Shown: piece after piece, positions 1 to 7,016 of the stretch
How the letters are laid out: each line of letters opens with the position of its first letter
Numbering within the stretch: position 1 is the stretch's first letter
Assembly: GCA_030448105.1 (NCBI GenBank)
Contig: JAUJNP010000002.1
Span: forward strand, 129,248-193,247
From: Acidimicrobiales bacterium
Lineage (GTDB): Bacteria; Actinomycetota; Acidimicrobiia; Acidimicrobiales; Iamiaceae
Direction of reading: 5' to 3'
Length of the DNA: 64,000 nt
Position numbers and translations under genes: made by a program
Notes under the pieces: generated by a model
The model's input: only the letters and a program-made list of their open reading frames with translations
Database searches by the model: none
What the model was told of the DNA's origin: nothing

Positions 1-1822
1 AGGCCGCGACGTCGGCGTCGAACGCGGCGAAGTTGCCGGCCTCGGCCATGTGATGGGCGTGGAAGTGCAACGCCCACGCCTCGGTCTCCTCCTTCCCTGA
101 CGCTCGACCGAGGGCGAGCAGCTCATCGGCGCGCTCCAGACGCTGCTCGAAGTTGGTCGACGTGACGTGGACGATGTTCCACACGTACAGCGAGCTCGAC
201 AGCGCCTGGTCGTCGGTGAGCTCGCGGGCGAGCGCCAGGGCGTCGTCCGCGAGCTCCAGGCGCCGGGACCGCTGATCGGAGAACAGCAAGGCATGGGCGA
301 GGCGGGCCGTCACCCTCGCCGTGAGCACATCGCGTCGGCCGCTCAGTCCCGCCAACGCCTCCTCGAGGAGCTCGACCTGTGGCGGATCGGTTCGGGGCGT
401 GCCCATGACGCCGGCGAACCCCAGGGCGCTGACCGCGAGCGCCTCCCGGTCGTCGGACGCGCGGGCGATCTCGGCGGCGCCCAGGTAGGCCGCTCGAGCG
501 CCGGGCCGATCCCCGGCAGTGGATCTGGCCTCGCCGAGCGCGAGGAGGAGGGGGGATCTGACGGCCGGCTCGTCGCCCCCGAGCACGGCCAACCCCCGTT
601 CGAGGTGCCGGACAGCGTCGATCGGGGCGTGGTGGGCGAGCGACTCACGGCCGGCGAGCAGCGCAGCCTCGGCCGCCTCGACGGGGTCACCGGCCGGCAG
701 TGCTTCCATCAGGTGCCCGGCGACCTCACCCGCTGACGCACCAGGACCGACGGTGTGGCGCAGCGCGCGAGCGAGCGCGAGGTGGAGCCGGCGCGAGTCG
801 GCGGCATCCAAGTCGTCGACGATCGCCTCCCGGACCAGATCGTGGCCGAACCGCAGCCGACCGTCGACCGGGTGCACCAGGCGGGCAGCTTCGGCTTCGT
901 CCACCGCTCGCGCGAGCGCCTCAGGCGCGATCTCGGCGACGTGGCCGACGACGGTGAGCCGTGCCTCGCGCCCGGCGACGGCCGCGGCTTCCAGTACCGA
1001 ACGGGTTTCCTGCGACAACTGAGCGACCCGCCGGAGCAGCACGTCACGCACCAGGGGTGGCACGCCGACGGCGCCACCCGAGAGCGCCGCATCAAGGTTG
1101 CCCTCGGTGACGAGCAACCGCATCACCTCGCGGATGAAGAACGGGTTGCCACCCGTCCTGTCCCGGATCACTGATGCCAGCTCGGTGGTCCCCCGGCGGC
1201 CGGTCAACTCCCCCACCAGGTGGTCGACGGCCTCGACGCCCAGGCCATCGAGCTGGACGACCTCTGTGGACGAAGCGAGATCCGTGAGCGTGCGCCGCAC
1301 GGGGGACCCGGCGGGCACCTCGTCGGCACGAAGCGTTGCCACGAGCAGCAGTGGCAGGCGTCGCACCTCGCCGGCGGCCATGCGAAGCAGGCGGACCGAG
1401 TCGGTGTCGGCCCAGTGGAGGTCGTCGAGAACTACGACGAGCGGCCCCGCGGACGCGGCATCTCGCAGTTCGTCGACGAGCTTGGCGCTCTGCCGGGCCT
1501 GGCCGCTGGCGGGGTCCACGAGATCGACCGGGCCGGAGGCTGCTGGACTGGACAGAGCCGACCCACCGCCGCCCGCCAAGTCGCGCAACACGGCCCGCCA
1601 CGGCCACAGCGGCGGAGCGTCCGAGCCGGCGCACGCCCCCCACGCCACGCGACCCGCGGTGTCGATCTCGGTGACGAGGCGCTCGACGAGCCGCGTCTTG
1701 CCCATGCCCGCGTCGCCGCTCACTACCACGAACCGTCCACGGCCTGCCCTCGCGGCGTTCCAGTGGTCGACGAGCGCCTCGAGCTGCTGATCTCGACCGA
1801 CGAAGACCTCGTTGTGCGCCAT
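1..1822 (-). CDS. AAA-type ATPase signalling/regulatory protein (LuxR/adenylate-cyclase-associated type), 3' end outside window
   Basis: About 607 codons are present and the frame is still open at the window edge, so the C-terminus (where a LuxR-type HTH would lie) cannot be seen. From the ATG at 1822 the protein begins MAHNEVFVGRDQQLEAL, a typical entry to the AAA_16 domain. A Walker A motif GDAGMGKT lies at residues 36-43 and a Walker B LDDLHWAD near 132-139. After roughly residue 300 the sequence is alanine-rich and helical, as in TPR-like sensor arms. Such proteins are cytoplasmic STAND-type signal ATPases. An in-frame ATG at 1867 is an alternative start; neither has a clear Shine-Dalgarno. 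No ligand or target can be inferred. Confidence 0.85.
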   Translation of the reverse strand, partial: MAHNEVFVGRDQQLEALVDHWNAARAGRGRFVVVSGDAGMGKTRLVERLVTEIDTAGRVAWGACAGSDAPPLWPWRAVLRDLAGGGGSALSSPAASGPVDLVDPASGQARQSAKLVDELRDAASAGPLVVVLDDLHWADTDSVRLLRMAAGEVRRLPLLLVATLRADEVPAGSPVRRTLTDLASSTEVVQLDGLGVEAVDHLVGELTGRRGTTELASVIRDRTGGNPFFIREVMRLLVTEGNLDAALSGGAVGVPPLVRDVLLRRVAQLSQETRSVLEAAAVAGREARLTVVGHVAEIAPEALARAVDEAEAARLVHPVDGRLRFGHDLVREAIVDDLDAADSRRLHLALARALRHTVGPGASAGEVAGHLMEALPAGDPVEAAEAALLAGRESLAHHAPIDAVRHLERGLAVLGGDEPAVRSPLLLALGEARSTAGDRPGARAAYLGAAEIARASDDREALAVSALGFAGVMGTPRTDPPQVELLEEALAGLSGRRDVLTARVTARLAHALLFSDQRSRRLELADDALALARELTDDQALSSSLYVWNIVHVTSTNFEQRLERADELLALGRASGKEETEAWALHFHAHHMAEAGNFAAFDADVAA

Positions 1823-1946
1823 GGTGAGGAGCCGACAGCGCGCGACGGCCGCCGAGCGGCAGCCCATGATGCATCAGCGGTTCCGGTGCGTCGACCTCTC
1901 CCTCCCCAGCCGCTGACTCCAGCGCTCCGCGAGGGACGCCCGTGGC

Positions 1947-1994
1947 CGGACTTTCAATCCGTTGGTTCTGGGTTCGAGTCCCAGGCGGCCCACC
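1947..1994 (+). pseudogene. 3'-half tRNA-Lys-like remnant (possible attachment-site scar)
   Basis: The 48 bases hold an anticodon stem (CGGA/TCCG at 1947-1950 and 1958-1961) with 7-base loop CTTTCAA, a perfect T stem (CTGGG at 1968-1972, CCCAG at 1980-1984) with loop TTCGAGT, and the 3' acceptor strand GCGGCCC plus A-CC. This is the 3' half of an actinobacterial tRNA-Lys, but the acceptor 5' strand and D arm are missing upstream and the anticodon reads TTC instead of TTT. It cannot be a working tRNA. Half-tRNA copies of this kind are what integrases leave at attachment sites; that origin is inferred. Confidence 0.7.
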
Positions 1995-2078
1995 GCTCAG
2001 AAGAGTCGCTAGTCTCGATTTCGGGCGCTGGCGGCCGATTGAACACCAGGCTCGACCTTTCGGGGGAAGGGGGAACAT

Positions 2079-3545
2079 ATGAACGGCAGCGACGAGCGCT
2101 TCCTCCTGCCCGCCGAGCTGTGTCGCCGGCTCGTGGCCGACGACCCCTACGGGCGGGTGGCCCTCGACGCGGCCGGTCAGATCCGCTGGGCCAACGAGGC
2201 CGCCGCCGCCCTCGTCGGCCTCACCGTGGAGGAGCTCATCGGTGCCGACGTGGTCAGCCTGGTCGCTCCCGAGGACCTGGCCCTGGTGCTCGAGGGCCTG
2301 GAGGAGCTGGGTCGGATCGACCCGATCGAGACCGAGGGCATCCCCATCGTGTTCGGCTTGCGACACACCGCCGGCCACACGGTCCACGTCGAGGCCGGAT
2401 CCTCCAACTACCTCGATCAGCCCGAGCTCGGCGTGATCGCTTTCCGGCTGCGCCCCTACACCGGCTGGCGTGCGCTGGAGCAGTTCCTCACCCGGCTCGT
2501 GTCGGCGGCACCGATGCACGACAACCTCTGCCTTCTGGTGGAGGCGGTCGATCACACCATCCAGCACGCCGCCTCAGCCATCGGCTACGGCTGGGACGGC
2601 GCCGGGTTCGAGGGCACGGTGACCGCCGCTCTCCCGTCGCTCCTCACCGGAGCGGACCCGATCGACGCCGACGGGCCCGAACCGCCCTGGTCGACCTGCA
2701 CACGCACCGGGGCACCCGAGACCGCCGAGCTCACCGACCTGGCCGGGCCGGTCAGGGCGGCCGCCGCCGAGCTCGGCTTCTCGACCTGCTGGGCGCTGCC
2801 GGTGGCCACGCCCAGCGAGGGCGTGGTCGCCGTCCTGGTCGTGTGGCGGAAGGTGTCGGGCCCTCCGAAGGTGGGCCATCGGGCGGGCCTCTGGCGGATC
2901 TGCGACACGGCCGCGCTGGCGTTCGAGCGCCACCGCACCGAACAGCTCCTGGTGCAGGCGGCCACCATGGACCCCCTCACTGGCATCCCCAACCGGGTCC
3001 AGTTCCTCGCCACGCTGGAGACCCACCTTGCCGAGCGCTCGGCCCCCCACGTCGGCGATGGCCCCGGCCGGATGGCGGTGCTCTACCTGGACCTCGACGG
3101 CTTCAAGCCGGTCAACGACATCCACGGCCACCGATTCGGCGACCGCGTGCTGGCCACGGTGGCCTCGGTGATCGAACGCCACGTGCGCCCCGGTGACATG
3201 GTGGCCCGCCTCGGCGGCGACGAGTTCGCCGTGCTCTGCCCTGACGTGACCGACGAGGCCCGCGCCGCCAACATGGCCGAGAGGCTCATCGCCGCCGTCA
3301 GCCGGCCGGTGGAGGTGGAGGGAGTGCCCGTCCGGGTGGGCCTCAGCGTCGGGGTCGCCCTGCTAGACACCCACGGCCCCGGGCTCGACGAACTGCTCGA
3401 TGCCGCCGACCTCGCCCTCTACACCGCCAAGCGCGAAGGCCGCGGCCGTTGGCGGCTGGCGCAACCTGTGGAGCCAGCGCAACCTCTGGAGCCGGCGCAA
3501 CGTGTCGAGCCGGCGCAACGTGTCGAGCCGGCGCAACCGACCTGA
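2079..3545 (+). CDS. PAS-like/GGDEF diguanylate cyclase
   Basis: A 488-residue soluble protein predicted to make cyclic di-GMP from two GTP. Residues about 20-135 look like a PAS sensor, about 145-305 like a GAF-type region, and 315-470 form the GGDEF domain. The catalytic GGDEF is at 379-383, with the canonical inhibitory RxxD site (RPGD, 370-373) exactly five residues upstream, so activity and product inhibition are both expected. The ATG at 2079 follows a strong G-rich Shine-Dalgarno (GGGGGAAGGGGGAAC). The C-terminus carries a hexapeptide repeat tail. No membrane segment is seen. It stands alone between the tRNA remnant and the prenyl synthase gene. Confidence 0.93.
   Translation: MNGSDERFLLPAELCRRLVADDPYGRVALDAAGQIRWANEAAAALVGLTVEELIGADVVSLVAPEDLALVLEGLEELGRIDPIETEGIPIVFGLRHTAGHTVHVEAGSSNYLDQPELGVIAFRLRPYTGWRALEQFLTRLVSAAPMHDNLCLLVEAVDHTIQHAASAIGYGWDGAGFEGTVTAALPSLLTGADPIDADGPEPPWSTCTRTGAPETAELTDLAGPVRAAAAELGFSTCWALPVATPSEGVVAVLVVWRKVSGPPKVGHRAGLWRICDTAALAFERHRTEQLLVQAATMDPLTGIPNRVQFLATLETHLAERSAPHVGDGPGRMAVLYLDLDGFKPVNDIHGHRFGDRVLATVASVIERHVRPGDMVARLGGDEFAVLCPDVTDEARAANMAERLIAAVSRPVEVEGVPVRVGLSVGVALLDTHGPGLDELLDAADLALYTAKREGRGRWRLAQPVEPAQPLEPAQRVEPAQRVEPAQPT
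3459..3536 (+). repeat. 18-bp tandem repeat, four copies plus a third, in the diguanylate cyclase C-terminus
   Basis: Units start at 3459, 3477, 3495 and 3513, followed by six bases of a fifth. Each encodes A-Q-(P/R)-(V/L)-E-P. Units 3 and 4 are identical and units 1 and 2 nearly so, which indicates recent slippage in frame. Confidence 0.9.
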
Positions 3546-3586
3546 CCGGCGAGCCCTCCGACCGCCGCGCCCGGCCGGTCCGGCCT

Positions 3587-3592
3587 TAGGGT
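3587..3592 (+). promoter_or_regulatory. Putative -10 box TAGGGT upstream of the prenyl synthase gene
   Basis: TAGGGT ends ten bases before the ATG at 3603 and overlaps the alternative GTG at 3591. If it is used, that GTG would lie inside the promoter, which favours the ATG. Confidence 0.4.
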
Positions 3593-3602
3593 GACCGGGC
3601 TC

Positions 3603-4715
3603 ATGAGCGTGTCGCCTCTCCCCCGCGGGCCGGTCGAGTCGCCCTCCCCGCCCCCGGCCGCGGCACCGACCGACCCGCCCAGCCTGCTCTCGGTGGCCGC
3701 CCGCGTGGAAGCACGCCTGGTCGGGCTCCTCGACCACGAGCGCACCCGCTGGGCGCAGGTGGATGCCGATCTGGTGGCGCCGGTCGACACCCTCGCCGAC
3801 CTCGTGCTGGCCAGCGGCAAGCGGTTGCGGCCCGCGTTCTGCTACTGGGGGTTCGTCGGCGCCGGCGGCGATCCCGACGACGCCCGGGTGGTGGACGCCG
3901 GCGCCGCCTTCGAGCTGCTCCAGGCGTTCGCCCTCATCCATGACGACGTCATGGACGGTTCGGCCACCCGCCGCGGGGCCCGCACCGCCCACCTGCAGTA
4001 CGTCGGACACCACGCCGGGGCCGGGTGGCTCGGCGAGGCCCGCCGCTTCGGCGAAGGGGTGGCCATCCTCATCGGGAACCTGGCCCACGTGCTGGCCGAC
4101 CAGCTGATGCGCGAAGCCGCCGGCGGCGGGCTGGCCGTCTGGGACGAGCTGCGCCTCGAGCTGAACATGGGCCAGTACCTCGACATGGTCGGCACCGCCC
4201 GACGGGACACCGATGCCGCCCGCGCCCACCTCGTGGCGCGCTACAAGTCGGGGAAGTACACCGTGGAGCGGCCGCTCCACGTCGGTGCCGCCCTCGCCGG
4301 CCGGCTCGACGAGCTGGCCGGTCCGCTGTCGGCCTACGGCGACCCGCTCGGCGAGGCCTTCCAGCTCCGCGACGACCTCCTCGACGTGTTCGGCGACGAA
4401 GCCCTCATCGGCAAGCCCATCGGCGACGACCTACGGGAGGGAAAGCCCACCCCGCTCATGGCCGCCACCACCGCGCGCTGCGATGCCCGCCACGCGCCGC
4501 TCCTCGCCAGGGTGGGCCGCCGCGATCTCACCGCCGCCGAGGTGGGGGCGCTGCGTGACCTGATGGAGGAGAGCGGCGCCCGCGCCGAGCTCGAATCCGA
4601 GGTCGCCCACCTCACCGCCCGCGCCGTCGACGCCATCGGACGGGCTCCGGTGTCGGTCGATGCCCGCCGCGCCCTGGTGGAGCTGGCCCAGTTCGTGGCC
4701 ACCCGCTCACGCTGA
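3603..4715 (+). CDS. Polyprenyl diphosphate synthase (short-chain trans-isoprenyl, GGPP/FPP synthase type)
   Basis: This 370-residue protein would condense isopentenyl diphosphate with allylic diphosphates to give C15-C20 chains for quinones, carotenoids or cell-wall lipids. Both aspartate-rich motifs are intact: DDVMD at residues 114-118 (context IHDDVMDGSATRRG) and DDLLD at 257-261, as is the GKxLRP substrate site (SGKRLRPAF) near the N-terminus. The first 25 residues are proline-rich and not part of the fold. An upstream GTG at 3591 would add four residues, but it lies in a likely -10 box. No isoprenoid gene is adjacent, so chain length cannot be judged from context. Confidence 0.93.
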   Translation: MSVSPLPRGPVESPSPPPAAAPTDPPSLLSVAARVEARLVGLLDHERTRWAQVDADLVAPVDTLADLVLASGKRLRPAFCYWGFVGAGGDPDDARVVDAGAAFELLQAFALIHDDVMDGSATRRGARTAHLQYVGHHAGAGWLGEARRFGEGVAILIGNLAHVLADQLMREAAGGGLAVWDELRLELNMGQYLDMVGTARRDTDAARAHLVARYKSGKYTVERPLHVGAALAGRLDELAGPLSAYGDPLGEAFQLRDDLLDVFGDEALIGKPIGDDLREGKPTPLMAATTARCDARHAPLLARVGRRDLTAAEVGALRDLMEESGARAELESEVAHLTARAVDAIGRAPVSVDARRALVELAQFVATRSR

Positions 4716-4716
4716 C

Positions 4717-5439
4717 CTAGCAGCCCTCCACCGGTTCGAGGTCCTTCTCCTCCTGGAGGAGGTCGGCGAGAGTGGAGACCGGGACGATGAGCGACAGGTT
4801 CGTACTGCGCTCGATGGCGTAGACCACGCCCACCACCCGGTCCTGCTCGTCGAGCACCGGTCCACCGGAGTTGCCCGGCTGTATGTCCACGTCGGAGCGC
4901 ATCACCTTCCCGAGGTTGCCGAGGCGGATGTCGCTCACGTAGTCGTCCACCCGGCCCCGGGTGATCTTCATGGGCCCGCCGCGGGGGTAGCCGAAGGCGC
5001 GGATGCGGGTGCCGGTAGAGGGATCCGCCGGCGCGAGGTGGGCGTTCTGACCGATGCCCTTCTCCACCTTCACCACGGCCAGGTCGGCCAGGCCGCCCTG
5101 GGAAGCCACATCCACGGTGAGCTCGTCGCCGAGGAAGGTCTCGACCGCCAACTTCTCGGCCCCTTCGACCACGTGGCGGTTGGTGACGATCGTGTGGGAG
5201 TCGAGCAGGAAGCCCGATCCCACGCCCACGCCCTCACACGACGTGGCCCGGATGCGGACGGTGTAGGCCCGGGGATCCACTGCCGGGCGGGTGTCGGTGG
5301 ACGAGGTGGTGCTGGCGGCGTCCTCGGCCGGAGGCGACACGCACGCCGCCGAGGACAGGGCCGCCAAGGTGGCGAGGCACGCCGCCCACCGCGCCAGGCG
5401 CGGGACGGGGCGGGGACGGTCAAAGGCCGAGGCTGTCAA
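4717..5439 (-). CDS. Secreted trypsin-like serine protease (HtrA/S1C-like), probable lipoprotein
   Basis: The 240-residue product has an N-terminal export signal ending LAALSSAAC, a weak lipobox, then a threonine/serine-rich linker and a chymotrypsin-fold domain. The triad is readable: His in TNRHVV, Asp in GLADLAVVKV and Ser in QPGNSGGPV. No PDZ domain follows, so it is shorter than DegP/HtrA. The start is a TTG at 5439, supported by GGAG seven bases upstream and by the absence of any other start before the signal peptide. It overlaps the end of the upstream membrane-protein gene by 20 bases, so the two are co-translated. A role in envelope protein quality control or cleavage of its partner is inferred. 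Confidence 0.9.
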   Translation of the reverse strand: MTASAFDRPRPVPRLARWAACLATLAALSSAACVSPPAEDAASTTSSTDTRPAVDPRAYTVRIRATSCEGVGVGSGFLLDSHTIVTNRHVVEGAEKLAVETFLGDELTVDVASQGGLADLAVVKVEKGIGQNAHLAPADPSTGTRIRAFGYPRGGPMKITRGRVDDYVSDIRLGNLGKVMRSDVDIQPGNSGGPVLDEQDRVVGVVYAIERSTNLSLIVPVSTLADLLQEEKDLEPVEGC

Positions 5440-6148
5440 TGGTGCGCTCCAGGTCGTCGGCGGCTGAGAGGGCGCCCTGGCACAGGCTGTCGGCCTGGTC
5501 GATGACGTCGTTCAGCTCGTTGAAGTCGGGGTTGGGGGAAGCGCTCAAGCTGATGGCCAGGGCGGCCACCTCGGTGGTGGCGTCGTTGCACTCGCGCATG
5601 GCCTCGGTGACGGCGGGTGCGTCCTGCACGATCTGTTGCAGGACCTCACGCTGGTCGGCCAGGTTGGCCTTCTCGGACGCCAGCCGGGCCAGGCGGTCCT
5701 GGGTGTCGGACAGCTCGTCGCGGGTGGTCTCGAGCTCGTCGACCCGCTTGGCGACCTCGACCCGGGCCGCCTGGTCCCGGTCACGCCACTTCTCCGCGCT
5801 CGACCGGTTTGCCAACCCCCAGGCGACGAGGCCACCGACCAGCCCCAGCAGCACCAGCACCGCCAGGACCACCAGCGGCGTGCGGCTTCGCCGCCTTCCC
5901 GCCGGCTGGGGGGCAGGGCCGAACGGCGCGCTCCCGGGCGGCCCGAAGCCCCCGGGCGGGCCCGGCGCGGGCTCCCGCGGAGGACCCGCGGGCGGGCCCG
6001 AGGATCCGAACCCGGGGCCGGGCCCGTGCACCGGCGTGGTGGGAGCCGGCTCCCAGCCCGGCGGTGGGCCGGGGTTCGGAGACGTGGGCGGAGGCGACCA
6101 GCCGCCACCGGGTGGTGTCCCTCCGGGGAAGCCGGGCGAGTCGCTCAT
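5420..6148 (-). CDS. Proline/glycine-rich single-pass membrane protein with external coiled coil
   Basis: This 242-residue protein starts at the ATG at 6148 behind a good ribosome site (GGAGAGAGG). Residues 1-90 are a low-complexity Pro/Gly domain, presumably cytoplasmic. One hydrophobic helix follows (PLVVLAVLVLLGLVGGLVAW). The remaining ~130 residues include a heptad-like stretch (KRVDELETTRDELSDTQDRL) and a short helical end. No catalytic motif is seen and no family was recognised. It is the first gene of a pair with the downstream protease, with a 20-base overlap. A longer reading starting at 6355 is possible but lacks a ribosome site and would run into the plsY gene. Confidence 0.82.
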   Translation of the reverse strand: MSDSPGFPGGTPPGGGWSPPPTSPNPGPPPGWEPAPTTPVHGPGPGFGSSGPPAGPPREPAPGPPGGFGPPGSAPFGPAPQPAGRRRSRTPLVVLAVLVLLGLVGGLVAWGLANRSSAEKWRDRDQAARVEVAKRVDELETTRDELSDTQDRLARLASEKANLADQREVLQQIVQDAPAVTEAMRECNDATTEVAALAISLSASPNPDFNELNDVIDQADSLCQGALSAADDLERTIDSLGL

Positions 6149-6302
6149 GGGTGATCCTCTCTCCTTGGGCACAGGTCTGTTCGGGCACGGCCGGCAACCT
6201 CGCCGTAGCCGTCTCCGGCGGGCGCCGGGACGGTTGTTCCGACGGCTCGGCACCTCGAGCGGTTCCGAGCGGTGCCCGAACTCTGCCCGATCCCGGCTCG
6301 GG

Positions 6303-6914
6303 TCACACCGGGAAGGGCTCCCCGTGCGCCGGCGGGCCTCGGCGGCGCCGGGCATCCGCCAGCGCTCCGAGCGCGAAGCGCAGGGCGATCAGGCAGAGGA
6401 GGAGCCCGGTGGCCGCCACCCGCACCGGTGGATCGAAGAGGAGCTGCACTAGCGGGAACGTGAACACCGCCACCTTGATGCCGGTGGAGAAGCTGACGAG
6501 CAGCGACACCGCGCTGCACACCGCCACCCCGATGAGGGCGGGAAGGGGCGTGACCACCAGCATGCCGCCCACGAACGCGAGGAGGGACTTGCCGCCGCGA
6601 AACCGGGCGAACAGCGGCCAACCGTGCCCGACCATGGCCCCCGCCACCGCCACCCATCCCACGCCCCACGCCGCGTCGGTGAGGGCCGCCGTGGCCACGC
6701 CGGCCGCTCCCGCCAACGCCCCCTTGGCGGTGTCGCCCAGGAGCACGGGCAGCGCCCGCCGCCCACCGAGCTGCTCCTTGGCGTTCCAGTAGCCCGGGTT
6801 GCGGTCGCCCACGGCGCGCAGGTCGACGCCGGCCCGCCGGGCCACCAGGTCGGCGATGGGCACCGACCCGAGCAGGTACCCGGCCAGCGCTGCCACCACC
6901 CACGGGGTCAACAC
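6303..6914 (-). CDS. plsY: Glycerol-3-phosphate acyltransferase PlsY
   Basis: The protein is a 203-residue polytopic membrane enzyme that transfers the acyl group of acyl-phosphate to glycerol-3-phosphate, the first acylation of phospholipid synthesis. The three family motifs are present: GSVPIADLVAR followed by GDRNPGYWNA, the GDTAKG loop, and GHGWPLFARFRGGK. Four to five hydrophobic helices fit the family. The GTG at 6914 sits six bases after a TAGCCT -10 box, so the message is probably leaderless; a TTG three bases inside is an alternative. It lies head to head with the PAS-GGDEF-EAL gene. Confidence 0.93.
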   Translation of the reverse strand: MLTPWVVAALAGYLLGSVPIADLVARRAGVDLRAVGDRNPGYWNAKEQLGGRRALPVLLGDTAKGALAGAAGVATAALTDAAWGVGWVAVAGAMVGHGWPLFARFRGGKSLLAFVGGMLVVTPLPALIGVAVCSAVSLLVSFSTGIKVAVFTFPLVQLLFDPPVRVAATGLLLCLIALRFALGALADARRRRGPPAHGEPFPV

Positions 6915-6920
6915 CGCCTC

Positions 6921-6926
6921 AGGCTA
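6921..6926 (-). promoter_or_regulatory. -10 box TAGCCT of plsY (leaderless)
   Basis: TANNNT hexamer six bases upstream of the GTG at 6914. It fits the window-wide TANNNT-N6/7-start pattern. Confidence 0.55.
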
Positions 6927-7016
6927 GGGATGAGCCCGGGACACGCCGCGTTCACCCGAAAAGAGACAGCGAGCGTCCGAACCCCTACGCTCTGCGAGGA
7001 GGAGGGGACGGAGCGC

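Noticed and set aside
1947..1994. A functional tRNA gene
   Set aside because: No acceptor 5' strand or D arm lies upstream, and the anticodon is changed.
1092..3196. Long frames over the AAA ATPase and diguanylate cyclase genes on the opposite strand
   Set aside because: They lack motifs, and one carries a peptide that arises from reading the tRNA remnant backwards.
6149..6355. N-terminal extension of the proline-rich membrane protein to 6355
   Set aside because: It has no ribosome site, is arginine-rich noise, and runs into plsY, while the ATG at 6148 has a strong ribosome site.
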